Shown here piece by piece: positions 9,830 through 21,925 of a stretch of DNA of 64,000 nucleotides (position 1 is its first letter; the number at the start of each line of letters is the position of its first letter). The notes below the pieces were generated by a model. That model was given only the letters and a program-made list of their open reading frames with translations. It did not search any database and was not told where the DNA came from. Location of the stretch: the NCBI RefSeq assembly GCF_000417875.1, contig NW_006920872.1, positions 354,197 to 418,196 of the forward strand, read 5' to 3'. This DNA is from Pseudozyma flocculosa PF-1 (Eukaryota > Basidiomycota > Ustilaginomycetes > Ustilaginales > Ustilaginaceae). Position numbers and translations under genes: made by a program.

Positions 9830-12556
9830 CTATTGACGTGGCCGCTTGGCGGATCCGTCATCGCCCGCCGCCGACTGCGCCAACGGCTGCCGCGCACACA
9901 CGGGCTCGCCGCCCATGTTGTGCGACCATCCCGTCGAGGTCGGAGCGGCGCCGCTCGAGTAGGCCATCGTCTTCGAGCCCGCCTGCGCTGCGAGCCGCGT
10001 CGGCCCGTTGCGCTGAGGTGGCCGGCTTGCCGTCGATGCTGCGCCGCCTGCCAGACCGGTAGGAGGGGAGACGCTTGCGCCCATACCCACGGCCCCCTCA
10101 CCCTCGCCGTGGTGGCGCTTGGTCCCTCGCGTCACCACGTACGAATGACCCACCGACCGTCCCAGGGCTCTGCCCGTGTCGCGTCGCACCGCATTCGACG
10201 AGGCCGCCTCGATCCCGCCCATGGGCGCTGCCGCTGCCCTCTGCGGCCGGGTCCGGTTGACTCCGTTGACGGCTTCGACCTTGACCTGCGCCGTACCTGC
10301 GCCGTTCAGAAGAGCACCGTTCTGTTCGGCCACGTATGATCGGCTCGCTCAAGAGACGTCAGCGCTGGGACGGCAAACTGCCTTTCGCCTTGGGTCTCGG
10401 CCGAACAGACTCACTGCTTCTTCGGGCGGAGGCGAGAGGAAGCGGCCCACGCTGCCAGCCCTCCGCGGTCGCAAGTCCTGCTGCTGAACCTGCTTGACCG
10501 GACTGAGGGAGCGGCTTGTCGGCATGGCGGCCGCCTTTGCCCTCGCCGTATCCCTGCTAGCCCCCGTTGCCGGCGCAGAGACCGAGTGTGGAGAAGCCCG
10601 CGACTCGGCCTGCGCCACCTTCTCCTTTTTCACCTGGATCTGCGCCGCTTGCTCGTCGTTGAAAAAGACACCGCTGTCGTCCGCACCGCCCACGTTGCGC
10701 CTAGCATCGTCGGCGAAGGCGCTGGCTTCGGCGGCGGCAGCTGCCGCTTCGATCTCCATCTCCAACGCCATCGAGGCTGCCTCGGCATCGGCAATGTCGG
10801 TCTCGTCGTAGCCCCCCAGCGCCTCATCCAGGATGTCGTCGCCGAATTCGTCGCTCGGTGCAGCGGAGCCGTGCGCCGACATCCGAGCATCCGTGCGCGA
10901 TGGCGCAGCCATTGCTCCCTGTCCATTGCTGCCACCCGATGCCTGCCTTGGAGCCTCGGTCATGGAGCGTCTCGGCCCTGCAGTAGCAAGTTGTCCATTC
11001 CGGCCCTGACCCTGCGCTTGCGCCTGCGCCTGAGCCTGAGCCTGAGCCTGAGCCTGTTGCTCGAGCTGCTTCTGGAGATAGGCTGCGCGCGCCGCCTGTG
11101 ACCGCTCCTGCCTCTCGGCAGCGGCGCGAGCCTGCGCCGCAATGGCAGCCGGGGTCTCTGAAGGATTTGCCGCGTTCGCCACCGGTGCGTCTGCTGCCGC
11201 TGTCGGTGGGCTAACGGTCTCGCTGCCCTGGTCAGTGGCGCCCGCGCGCGCGGCGTCCCTGGGTACCGGTGCCGGCTCAGCTGGCGGCTTGGGTGCGACG
11301 GCGGGCGGCGGGGCCGTGTTGGTCCTCATCGGCCGCGGCGGGGCGGGTGGACCCATAACCTCGGCCGACGTCCCCGAGGCCATGTTTGCGGGATTCGCTG
11401 CAGACGCTGGTGGAGGGGGAGGGGGTCTGCTGTCGGTGCGACGGTGGAGCTGCGACGGATCGAACTTCTGTGCCGGGATGGGCACCTTGAGCGCCTCTTT
11501 GGCAAACGAGTGGTCGTAGGTGCAGTTGCCGAGCAGCTTGCCAAAGTTCTTGAGCGCTCGCTTTGTGGCGTCGGTGACGGCCTCCTTCTTTCCCTTTTCA
11601 ATGGCGGCATGCTTTTGCCTGGCGTTTTCGGCGCTGCCGTAGCCGACGTCCTCGTGGAACGCGCCGTCGCGGAGCGTGACGCGGATGATGCAGCTGACGC
11701 CGGCGTTGAAGCGGGTCCCTTCGGGCGAGCAGTCGAGCTGCGGGAGGGCGCGACGTACAGGGCCATCCGGTGGGATCAGTCAAGAGGGCGCCGGGGCCAG
11801 AGGCAAAGACGATGCAGGGCAGCCACTCACGTAGTCGATGTCGAGGCGTACGATGGTCGTCGACCAGCCGTTGAAGCCAAACACCTCGTTGGCCAGGTCT
11901 ATGAGCTTCCAGCCTTCGATGTAGGTCAGCTTGGGACCTGGTGGCATGTCAGGTGCGAGAAGCAGGGGGTGAAGACGAAGAGAGAATGCGGTAGCGGCAG
12001 GAGTCAGCGCCGGAGTGGCAAGTGGATGCATCGAGAGAGGTGGCCGCTTGCATCCACGCTGCTACTCACCTCCTCCCGGCCCTGGCCTCTGGCTGAGGTA
12101 CTCGGGCCCTAGCTTCTGGTTGAGCTTGGCCTGCAGGGTGGCGATGCGGCTTGCGCTGTCCTGGGTGAGGCCTCCGTACTCTGCCATGGGCTGGGCGCCC
12201 CATCCAGCGGGGTAGTCGTACTGGGTGATGTCGCGCAGCGCAAGCCTTGACGTGGCTGTCGACATCTGCGAGTCGGCCCACGGCGGGTTGTCGGCGGCGG
12301 CGGCGGCGGCATGGCTGGAAGGGCCGGGATCGAAGCGCGAGAGGTGTGCCATGGCGGCGGATGGCGCTGGTGTGGCGGAGGAGACAAATGACTCTGTGGC
12401 CGGCGTTGACCTGCTGGCGCCTCCAAATGGGCCCGATCCCTCGCCGCCAAAGGGGAAGCGCGAGGGATAGGTGTCGCGGCTCGACTCTTGCTCTGCTGCT
12501 TGGCGCTCTTGGTAGTCGTGGAGGAGCTTGCTCGAGTGGATGGCGGCCGAGGACAT
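9830..12556 (-). CDS. RAD52: RAD52 recombination mediator
   Basis: Four exons on the minus strand, 12556-12070, 11937-11831, 11737-10415 and 10321-9830, give 802 residues with all junctions in phase. Rad52 anneals single-stranded DNA and assists Rad51 loading in homologous recombination. The conserved annealing domain lies at about residues 125-300 and is spread over three exons: IATLQAKLNQKLGPEYLSQR, LTYIEGWKLIDLANEVFGFN, GWSTTIVRLDID, RFNAGVSCIIRVTLRDGAFH, EDVGYGSAENARQK and ALKNFGKLLGNCTYD. The remaining ~500 residues are low-complexity (Pro-rich, an alternating Gln-Ala run, Ala-rich) and hold any Rad51/RPA contacts. The third intron (10414-10322) is inferred because the same frame would otherwise stop at 10349; it has a perfect GTGAGT donor, a CTGAC branch site and a CAG acceptor. 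The protein is much longer than yeast Rad52 because of N-terminal and C-terminal disordered regions. If the last intron is not spliced, the protein ends about 140 residues earlier. Confidence 0.93.
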
Positions 12557-13095
12557 GCGAGGGCGTGTGCGGCGTGAGTAGCCCGGGCGCCAGGGCCGTG
12601 GCGGTCAGGCGGCAGGTGCGAAGTGCAACGTGCGATGTGCGAGGCGCAGGCGGCGGTGGGACGGATGGCAGGCGAGGTGGCGGAATGGTGGCACGGTGCA
12701 AGGTGGCAACAAGGTTTGGCTGGTTGCGCAGCAAGCACAAAGGTGCCGCCAGGGTGCGGTGCTTGTCTGCCCGCCTGCCTGCCTGCCTGCTCGCCTGCCT
12801 GCCAGCCGGTCTGTCCGTCTGGCGTGCCCTGAGGTCCAACACAAACCCAACTCCAAAATGTGGAGAGAAATCAAGACGCATGTCGCACGCGGGCTGCCTC
12901 GCGTCCAACGCGTCGTCTGCAGGCCAGGCCAGGCCAGGCCTGGGGCTGCCGGTCTGACGTGGGACCCATTCGAGCGTCTCCCTTTCAACGTCGTCCGATT
13001 GTCGTTGCCGTCGTCACGAGGAAAGCCAAGAATCGTGGTATATGTATATACAAGCGGCGTCATGCACGGCCCTGACGAGAGAACACGACCCCGCC
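12557..13095. repeat. RAD52 upstream region with CCTG tetranucleotide run
   Basis: This 539-base gap carries the RAD52 promoter and the 3' UTR of the ABC transporter gene. A GCCT/CCTG tetranucleotide run occupies about 12769-12805 and a GGCCA pentamer run about 12920-12945. An AT-rich TATATGTATATA patch at 13039-13050 stands out. On the minus strand it reads TGTATATA about 45 bases after the transporter stop codon, matching the Puf3-type UGUANAUA element. Confidence 0.5.
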
Positions 13096-16000
13096 TCAGA
13101 TGCACTTCTGCTCGACGGCGAGGGAGCGGAAGCAGCCCTGGGGCAGCGCCAGCAGTTCCTCGGGCGTGCCCGACTCGATGGCGACGCCCGACTGCATGCA
13201 GATGATCTGGTCAAACCCAATGATGGTGGCGATCCGGTGCGCAACGGCGATGATGGTGCAGTCCGAGAACTGCGTCCGCAGCACGTCCTGCACCGCCGCG
13301 TCCGTCTCGACGTCCATGGCGCTCGTCGCCTCGTCGAGCACCAGCACCTTGCGCTTCCGCAGCACCGCGCGCGCCAGCGCCAGCAGCTGGCGCTGCCCCG
13401 CGCTCAGGAACGTGCTGTCGTTGCCCAGCTTCTCCTCGAGCTGCTGCGGCAGCTTCTTGACCAGCTCAGAGACGTGGCACTTGTGCAGCGCCGCCCAGAT
13501 CTCGTCGTCGCCGCACACGCCCTCCGGGTCCAGGTTGTTGCGCACCGTGTCGGCAAGGATCAGCGGGCTCTGAGGGATGATGGACAGCAGCGACCGCAGC
13601 TGCTTGACCGGCAGGGCCGCGATGGGCACGCCGTCAATCTCGATACGCCCCGACCTTGCCTCGAGGATGCGGAAGAGGGCCAGCAGCGTCGTGCTCTTGC
13701 CCGACCCGCTCCGCCCGACGATGCCAAGCCGCTTGCCCGCCGGCAGGTGGAACGAGAGGCCCTTGATCGCCGGCTCCAGGTCCTCGCGGTAGGCCACCGT
13801 GACGTCGTCGAACCTGATCTCGCCCTTGACGCTCTCGACTGGAAGAGAGCACGTCTCGCCGTTCCGGGAAGCACCGGCCGCCTCCTCGGGAGCGATCTGG
13901 CTAAACTGCCGGATCCGCTCCAGGGCGACGGCGGCGATTTCGGCCTCGGTGTAGCCGATCACGGTCGCGTTGAGCGAGCTGCCCAGCATCGTGGCCTGGA
14001 CCAGCGCGACGCCGACGGCACCGACGTTGGACGAGTGGCGCAGCGACACGACGATGATGACCAGCACCGTGTTGACCAGCATCGTAAAGAGCAGCAGCCA
14101 CGTCTGTAGCCACCGCCGCACGCCCAGCAGCATGTAGTAGGGCCTCTGCGACTCGTCGAGGATGAGGCTGTTGGTCTCGGAAAAGACCGTTTCGCGCCGC
14201 AGGCCGCGCAGCGTGGCTAGGCCCGACACGGTCGAGATCTCACCAAACAGCGTGTAGAGCGGACTGCGGGTGGCCATCTCGAGCCGCCGCAGCTGCCGGC
14301 TGGCGGGCGCGTAGAGGCGCTGCGCACCAATCGCCAGCGCGATGACAAGCGCGCAGACGAGGATGAGGAACGGCGCCGGCACCACCAGCGTCACCATCAG
14401 CCCGACCACGTCAAAGGTGTTGCCGAGAGCCATGAGCGTGTTGATCGGGAAGACGAAGTCGAGGATGTTGAGGTCCTGCGAGAAGCGGTTCGAGATGCGG
14501 CCCGCCGGCGTCGAATCGAAGAACGACATGGGCGCCCTCAGCACGCCTCGAAGCTCCATGGCGTGGAGGCGGGTCCCCGCCCCCGCCGCGAGCGGCTTCA
14601 TCATCAGCCAGAGCTGGCTGAGGAGGATGCCGCCCGCAGACAGGACCATCACGGGCCACACCAGTGCGTAGAGGGCGATGTTGTGGAACGGATTCCTCTC
14701 CTGCTCCAGCGCCCAGGCCTGCAGCACGTAGGGATGACCGGAAAGCAGCCCCGCCAGCAGCGTGAGACTGCACACGAGGAGGAAGACCAGACCGAGACCG
14801 GCCGCCTTGATCCACATCTTGAGCACGTGGATCCCCACCGAACCCGTCTCGACCTGCTCGATGTCTTCAGCCTTGCCACTTGGCTTGGCGGTCGAATTGG
14901 CAGCGCCGGTAGCCTCGGCGGGAGCCTCCTCGCTACGGCGAGAGTCTTGACTGCTCCTGGCGATGGCCCGCTTACCCTTGAACGAGATGTCCTGGAAGCT
15001 GCCGTGCTCGGCGATCCGGCCGCCTTCGATCCGGACGATGAGGGCCGCATCAGACAGGAGGTGGACGGCATTGGTGGCCATGATGACCGTCTTTCCCGTG
15101 AGCAGGCCTGCTGAACCGAATAGCGACCGCCACAGGTGGGCTGCCGTCTCGGCGTCGAGGGCGCTCGTGATGTCGTCGAAGATGTACGTCTCGACATCGC
15201 TGTAGAGCGCCCTTGCGACGGCGACGCGCTGCCGCTGGCCGCCGCTCAGCGCGTTGGCCTTGGTCTCGAGGCCTGCGGGCAGTTGCGCCAGGTCCTGTTC
15301 CAAAGCGCACGCCTTTAGCACCAAGGCAAAGCGCTCGGGATCCCAGATGTCCGACGAGAAGATGATGTTTTGGCGGATCGAGTTGCTCTCCTGGAGCCAG
15401 ATGTCCTGGCTGACGTAGGCCACCTGGGACGCCAGCAGCGGCAGGCGGCAGGTGCCTGCCACAACGTCGGTCTCGCCCATCAGCGTCTGGATCAAGGTCG
15501 ACTTGCCCTCACCGAGCCGACCGCAGATCATCGTCAGCTGACCCCGCGGGAATTCGACGCTCACGCCCCGGAGCACGACGTTGTCCTTCCAAGCAAGGTC
15601 GGCGCCCTCGAGGACGGCGGCTGCCGCCGACGTCGACGACGATGATCGCGCGTCCGCCTGTGCCGGATCGACGAAGGCGGCGACGGCCTGGTCGCGGAGC
15701 GGGCCGCACTCCTGCTCGTTGAGGAAGGCCTCGATCCGCTTGACGCTGGCGTTGGCGGCAAGGAGCTTGGCGTAATCCTGACCGAACCTCAGCAGCGGCT
15801 CCTGGATGATGGCAACGAGCGTCGTGGCGGTGAAGACGTTGTTGAGGGTGAAGCGCCGAGAGCCGGTGCACAGGTCGATGATTATCAGGGTCAGGAACGA
15901 CGTGACGACCATCAGCTCGCCGTTGCAGTTGCTGAAACCCGCGACGAGCACAAACTTGGAGTAGAAGCGCTTCATGGCCGAGATCTCGGCGTCCCGGGCC

Positions 16001-17879
16001 TCGAGCAGCTTGGCTTCGATGACGTCCTCGTAGGCCGAGAACTTGACGCCCTTGATGTCGGCGATCGCGGAGCTGAGCAGGTTGACGCGGGCGTCTGTGC
16101 GCTCGCTCCAGGTCTTCTGCCGGTCTCCCATGCCGCGGCTGATCAGGGGCGTGACGCCGAGGCAGCAGCCGACGGTGAGGATGGGAGCGAGGAAAGCGAT
16201 GCCCAGGAGGTTGTGCAGGACGTAGCAGCCGACGACGAGCGAGATGAGTCCGGACCACATCTGATGGAGGGCGTCGAGGCAGTTGATGATGCGGTCGGTG
16301 TCGACGCTCATCAGGTTGGCCGCCTTGCCGCCGCCGACCCTGCGCGCGGCGTCGAGGTGGAGCACGAGGCCCTTGCGGTAGATGGCCTCGACCATGGTCC
16401 CGCGCAGCTTGATCATGAGCTGAGAGACGCTCCACCAGTACTGACCCGTCGACAGGGCCAGGACGAGGTAGGCAAGCGCGAACGCGCCTCCGAGCCCCCA
16501 GCCGTAGGCCGTCGGCTGGGGAGGCGACGCCGAATCGTGGTCGAAGGACTGCACAAAGGCGAGTGTGGCGCTGACGAGGAAGGGGAGGGTGAGCTTGCAA
16601 GCGGTGTCGATCGCCATCCATGGAATCGGAGCAAACCAGGCGAGCGGGTGGGCGAGCATGAGCGTGACCAGCAGCCCTCGCTGGTTGACCTTCTTCGGGA
16701 AGATGCGTCCTCCCGCAGCGGCCGATCCGGCACGGTCGGGACGCGCCGGGAGAGGCAGCTTGCGCAGGACGAGGTCCGAGTCGCGGGGATCGCGGCCGCT
16801 CTTGGCGTCGTCGAAAGAGAAGTTGCCCGCGTCGCCGTCATCGTCGCCGTCGTCGTCGTCATCGTGCCCGCTCGCCTCGCTCCAACTTCTCGAGTCCGAG
16901 ACGGCACCGGTCCACTTGCCAATGAACCTGCGGTAGAGCCTGTCGGAGCCAAAATCGGGCTTGAGCGGGTCGAGCGAGCCCATGGTGATGGGCGTTCGGT
17001 AGCCCGACCAGAGCACGGGCATCAGCCAGGCAAAGATGAGTCGGGAGAAAAAGCCGGCGCGGCCTTCCCTGGTGTTGGGTTCCTGCGAAGAGTCGAGCAC
17101 GTTCGGATCGGCGAGCAGAATGAGGAGGTCAATCACGGCCAAGGTGGTTTCTGGCGAAGGGCGATGCTGGGAAGCAACGCCAGTCTGCAAACGAGCGCAC
17201 TCACCCCAATATCGCGGCCGTCGCTGTTCTCGAAGCCGAGCATGATGGACTTGAGGGCGAACGCGACAACGAAGACGTAGAAGAAGGCGTCGCCCTTGAC
17301 CTGCGGCATGCCGGTAAACGACCGGATCCGGCTGGCATCGCAGAGCAGGGCAAAGAAGAGCCAGAGCGGGATGAACATTGCGCCGCCCTTGGTCCTGCGC
17401 CTCTCGAGGATGCTGAGGGGGACCACGACGAGGGCCACAACGAGGGAGAGGACGGTGCAGGCCTCGATCGAGGGAGCTTGCAGCGCGTGTCGAAGGCCCC
17501 GTCCCTGCGGGCGCAGCAGCAGCGCGAGCAGCACCACGTTGAGCGCGGCGTGGGCAATAGCTACGGCGGCGGCCAGGGCACCGACCGCATCGCCCTGAGC
17601 CACGCCGAGGTATCTTTGGACTGGTCCGGAACGCATGCCGTCGGTGAATTGGCCGAGGTTCTTCTTGCGCAGTACGATGCGCAGCCTCGCGGCGAAGCAG
17701 AGAAGGGCGATGGCGGCGGGAAGGGTGCCAAGGATGGCGTTGGAGAAGGTCGCGGTGAAGTCAAAGAAGCGGCAGTCCGAGACGGGCCCAAAGGATCCAT
17801 CGTTGCAGGCCCGCAGGCCGTTGGGCCCCGCGCCAGCCATGCCGTCGGGTGGCACGATGGCAGCGTCCGTTCGAGCCAA
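13096..17879 (-). CDS. ABC transporter, subfamily C (MRP/Ycf1 type)
   Basis: Exon 1 is 17879-17205 and exon 2 is 17082-13096, giving 1553 residues. ABCC pumps export glutathione or other conjugates, drugs and lipids from the cytosol to the vacuole or outside. Residues 1-225 form an N-terminal membrane region (TMD0-like) with five or so hydrophobic segments; two six-helix domains follow, each with a nucleotide-binding domain. NBD1 has Walker A GRLGEGKST (near 742), signature LSGGQRQRVAVARAL (near 837) and Walker B IFDDITSALD (near 856), with Asp in place of the catalytic Glu. NBD2 has GRSGSGKST (near 1347), LSAGQRQLLALARA (near 1448) and VLVLDEATSAMD (near 1476) with the Glu intact. This asymmetry is normal for ABCC. 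The intron boundary is the weak point: the donor GTGAGT at 17204 is clear, but acceptors leaving 20, 38 or 122 bases all keep frame. I chose 122, the size usual here and the one that best matches the family linker before GFFSRLIFAWL. Substrate unknown. Confidence 0.9.
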
Positions 17880-20617
17880 AAGTTGAGGTTGAGGCGTGGC
17901 CTAGGGGAAGGATGGGATCGTCGTTCGATGCGAGCGCAGTGCCAAAGCTGAGGTGGAGAGGAGGGTGAAGTGAGAGGATGGTTCAAGGACGTCGCTGCCA
18001 GAGAGGGCGGTCCACCAAGTCACCGTTCGGGCTTGCACTACGCAGGCCAGGTTCTTGTAGAAAGCAAGGTGGACGGCAAGGCCTATCCTCGCCGCCGCTG
18101 TCGAGCAAAGAGACCAGCATCCTCGGGCTGAGCGCGATGGATGTGGGGCAACCCGTGGCCTTGCTCGGCCCACGCGAGCAACCGGAAAAAAGAGAGTTGG
18201 CAGGTGGACCCCGGCCGGTGTTTCGCTCCGAAGCCTGCTGAGCTCTCACAGACCTGTCGACTTCAGAGTGGTAGCTGCCCTTCCCCTCGTTCGGACGACG
18301 CCGTTCCGAACAAACGGCCAACACATCGTCCTTCGAGTCACTTTCGTTCCTAGCTCCACGTCCTCGCTGGGCCCCCACCGTCGCAGCCTCACCGACTTGC
18401 GGTATTCGGGCCTGCCCACCGTCGGTCCATAGAGATCGGTTCGGCAGAGGTTCCGGTGACTTGGCCTGCCACGCCACGCGCGATCCCATCTCGACGTATC
18501 AACATGTAGTAAGTCTCTAGCACAGCCACGCGCCAGGCGAGGCCCCTGGACGGCTGAGCCGAGCGCGCCGTCCTCCCGACCGTACCAGCATGCTTTCTTC
18601 TCCGTTGGGTTCAGCGCTTCCGCTGGGATGGAGCGATATGAGCTCAGATTGTCCAGCGGAACCTCCTTCTGCAGATCCTTACGACTACGGACGAAGACAC
18701 TCTGACCGCCCGTGGGCCGTTTGGCTCGCGGTAAGAACAGTAGTCTCAAGAGAGAGTGAGTGCTGAATACCGTATCGTCTGTCAGCTGCGCGGCGAGCTG
18801 CGCGATGCTGTCCGACGCAGCGTCCGTAACAGATCGTGCTCAAGTCGTAGACGAGATAAGGAGGAGGTCGAGACGACGTGGCGCGTTTACGCGACGTGAC
18901 CACGGCGAGATCCTCGAGCGTGGAGCTGGCAGTGCAGGTAGCGAGATCAACGCTCGCAAAGGCAGATTCATCGATGGCACAACCAAGCCAGATCCACCAC
19001 GGCTCTCGCATCGGCTCAGCCGTAGCTCGTGCACGAAAGCGTCACGGCTTTCCTTTGACGTGCTCGTCGGAAGCAGGCGGACTCCAGCTGTAGTGAAGAT
19101 GGCCTGGCACGGCTCCATCGTCGTCTGATGGAAGACTGGCAGGCAACGCGAAGCCAGCCCGATTGGTGAGCCTTGTGAGAACCAGCAACTTCGCCGCCCC
19201 AGGGACGCGCCGTCGAGGTCGTAGACCTCGATCGAGAGTACGGCGAGGCGGCGACGACGTTACGTCCAGCCCATCGACATCCGAGGGCGCAGGCAAGCGG
19301 GGTAATCTGTAGATCGGGCGCAAGAAGGGTTGTGCAGTCAAAGAGGGCGTAACTTACCGGTACCAAGCAGCTACGTAGGTTTCCGCCCAGCCGCACGTTG
19401 CGAAACAGCGACGACCGGCCGGCTTGTATGTACGACGCTGCGCTGCTCGGCCGTTCCGGTCGAGGAAGAGGAAGGAGTGTACGTCCAGGCATGTTGCTGA
19501 GCGGCATGGCACGCCAGGCTGCGTCGCCAGAGAAAGAGGTTCGCAGCCAGAGCGCGAGAGGGGTCTCGCTCTCTCGTGGCCTCTCCTGCAGACCCTCTTG
19601 ATCCCAACTCAGCCTGCGCTCCTCTCGGGCCGTCAGCTCGGCCGGTGGCGTAGCTAGGTACATATGGTGAGACAAGCCGGGCTCTCTCTCCCGCTGCTGC
19701 TCTCTGCCATGCCCTGCCTGCGTGCGTGGAAGCCTGCCCGCCTTAGCTTGCTTGCTTGCTGCGTGCAAATAATCCACGATCGTATCTGGGGGATCGACAG
19801 GGCCCCTTGACTTGGCCTAGCGGTGCTTTCGCCAAAGTTAGTGTGCCTGCCGGTGCCTGCTTGCTGGTCGCCGTCGCGCTCGCTGTCGCCATCGCCACAC
19901 TGGCCGACGGGCTGCTGGCGCTCCTTTGTCCTTTCGGCCACCATTGCCCGAGTGGTGGGCCGCTCGCCCCGAGCAAGGTACGCGTGCGTATTGTCCTCGC
20001 CCCCGCCCTGCCTCGCCCTTGCGCCGCCGTGTCTCAGCTCCCTTGCCTCGCTCGTCCCCTCGCCCTCGCAAAGGCCAGCAGCGCAGCATCACCTTGCGTT
20101 GCGTGCGTGCTTTCGTACGGTCGAGTGCTGCGCTGCGACCAAGAAGAGGTGACGAGGCGGCGACAAGAAGGGGCAGGCGAGCGAGCGCACGAGCGAACAC
20201 GACGGGGCCTTCCATCTCATGAGCCCCGTGCATGCTCCTCGTCAACGAGAGAGAGAGAGGCCCGACCACACCTCCTTGCCTCCCCGCTACGGTATGGCTT
20301 CCGTCCGAAGCCTCTTTTGTCGCCCTCCCCGGTCCTCCTGGCGGTCGACCGCCGTCGCATGCGCCCGGGGCAATCGTGTGTATGCTCCATGGAGCGGGTT
20401 GACGGGGTCGGTCGCAGGCTCGTGGAAGAAAAGGCGGAGAGAGAGAGAGTCGAGGTGCGCGCGGCGACGTGCGTCTTGTGTGGCTTGCCGTCTCCTCGCC
20501 TCTGGTCCTACCGGCCTCTAACCTGCCTGCCTGCCTGTCGCTTGCTCGAAGAGAGGCAGAGGTGAGGCAGCAGCGCCCAACAAGAAGGCAGCCCGCCAGC
20601 AGCCTGCGAGAACGAGG

Positions 20618-20646
20618 CAGCCAGCCAGCCAGCCAGCCAGCCAGCC
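20618..20646. repeat. (CAGC)n tetranucleotide microsatellite
   Basis: About seven consecutive AGCC/CAGC units lie in the upstream region of the KIN4-type kinase. A further pentamer run of GAGAC units follows at about 20752-20770. Confidence 0.8.
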
Positions 20647-21175
20647 TTCTGCAGCGTGCTTTCGGCACGATCCCCCTTGCAGCGCCACCCACCCACCGTT
20701 CCAACCAACCAACGCAGTCGAGCAGGCTAGGCAACGGGACGACTGTGCGCTGAGACGAGACGAGACGAGATCGGGCCCTCTGTGCTCACCGTACCCTCCT
20801 CAGGAGCTGCGCTTCGCCAGGCCTGCTGCTGGCGGCTGCTGGCACATGTGTGCACCTACCCGCTCCCGGACGGAGCTGGACGACGCCGACGACTTCGACT
20901 GCGCCGCTCCGACGCCAAGAAGATCAGGCAGGAGATCTTCAGGGGGCCCGCTCACCTGGGCTGCCTGCTGCTTCCGCTTCCGCTTGACGGCAGGCAATCA
21001 AAGAAGAGGCAGGCAGGCTGTCGCAGGGGTTGTCAAGACAGAAGAGTCGGCGAGGCAGCTGGGCGCACCACAGGAAGGCGGCGCGAGCGAAGAAGGAACA
21101 AAGCAGCGAGGCCAGAGAGAAGCGGCAAGAGACAGGGAGGGGGGGGGGGCCTGGCCAGCAGGGGACACGGCGGGG

Positions 21176-21450
21176 CGCGGGCCTCGGCCCCTGCCTGCCA
21201 GGCGGCCTGCCCGCCTGCCCGCCTGTCTGTCTGTCTGCCGTACGCCCGAATTTCGCGCCAAACCCAAAACGGGCGGCTGCCTGCCAGAGGCCTGCCTACC
21301 TGCCTGCCTGGCTGCCTGCCTGCCTGTTCCAAAGGCGGCCATGCGTGCTGGTGCGTGCGTGCGTGTGTTGTTGGCATTCGGCGGCGTCCGTCCCGTCCGC
21401 CTGCCAGCCTGTCGATCTGCCTGCCTACCTGCCTGCCTGCCTGCTTCCGG
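21176..21450. repeat. CCTG/GCCT-rich simple-sequence cluster
   Basis: This block holds repeated short runs of CCTG, CCGCC and CTGT units on the top strand, broken by unique sequence, for example at about 21193-21236, 21280-21327 and 21407-21445. An 11-G homopolymer lies just before it at 21139-21149. Confidence 0.75.
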
Positions 21451-21780
21451 CTGATGTGCACTCCCGCAATCAAGACCATCACCAGGCCGATCGAAGACGT
21501 CGGTCCGGGGGGGTACCAGGGAGACAACTAGGAGACGCAGAGAGGAGAGGAAGCCATAGGCAGGGAGAGGGCGTGAGAAGAGGTGGGCATGGACGGCCAG
21601 CCAGCAGGCTGGGGGCGTGCGTGGGCGGGCGTCGTGCGTGCGTGTGCGAGGTGCGTGGATGCGTGGCGGCGGTGGCAGGCCGACTGCCCCGTCTGGCCCC
21701 AGGCCTGGCCAAGCAACCAACAAACGGTGGTCTGAGCTGGGCAGGGCAGGCGCAAGCAAGGCGCGCGTACGGGTGCAGTC

Positions 21781-21925
21781 CGGCAGGCAGGCAGGCAGGC
21801 CAAGCGCTGCGGGTGGTGGTGTTGGACTCGCCGTCTGGCCAAAGCCTGACTGCCTGACTGCCGGACTGCCTGCCTGCCGGACTGCCTGCCTGCTTGACTG
21901 CTTGCCTGCTTGCCTGCCAGGCCCA
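21781..21925. repeat. GGCA run followed by TGCC/TGACTGCC repeats
   Basis: A perfect (GGCA)n run at 21782-21801 is followed by imperfect CTGACTGCC and CTGCCTGCC units at about 21843-21925. The two are complementary, so the single strand could pair back as a long hairpin across about 100 bases. Confidence 0.7.

Noticed and set aside
13042..14109. 355-codon plus-strand frame
   Set aside because: Antisense shadow of the second nucleotide-binding region of the ABC transporter.
17185..17204. A 20-base intron in the ABC transporter gene
   Set aside because: It keeps the frame but is too short to be spliced; a 122-base intron with the same donor is preferred.
19016..19777. 253-codon minus-strand frame with further frames to 18246
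   Set aside because: No domain, no clear splice pattern and no start context; recorded only as a region worth checking.
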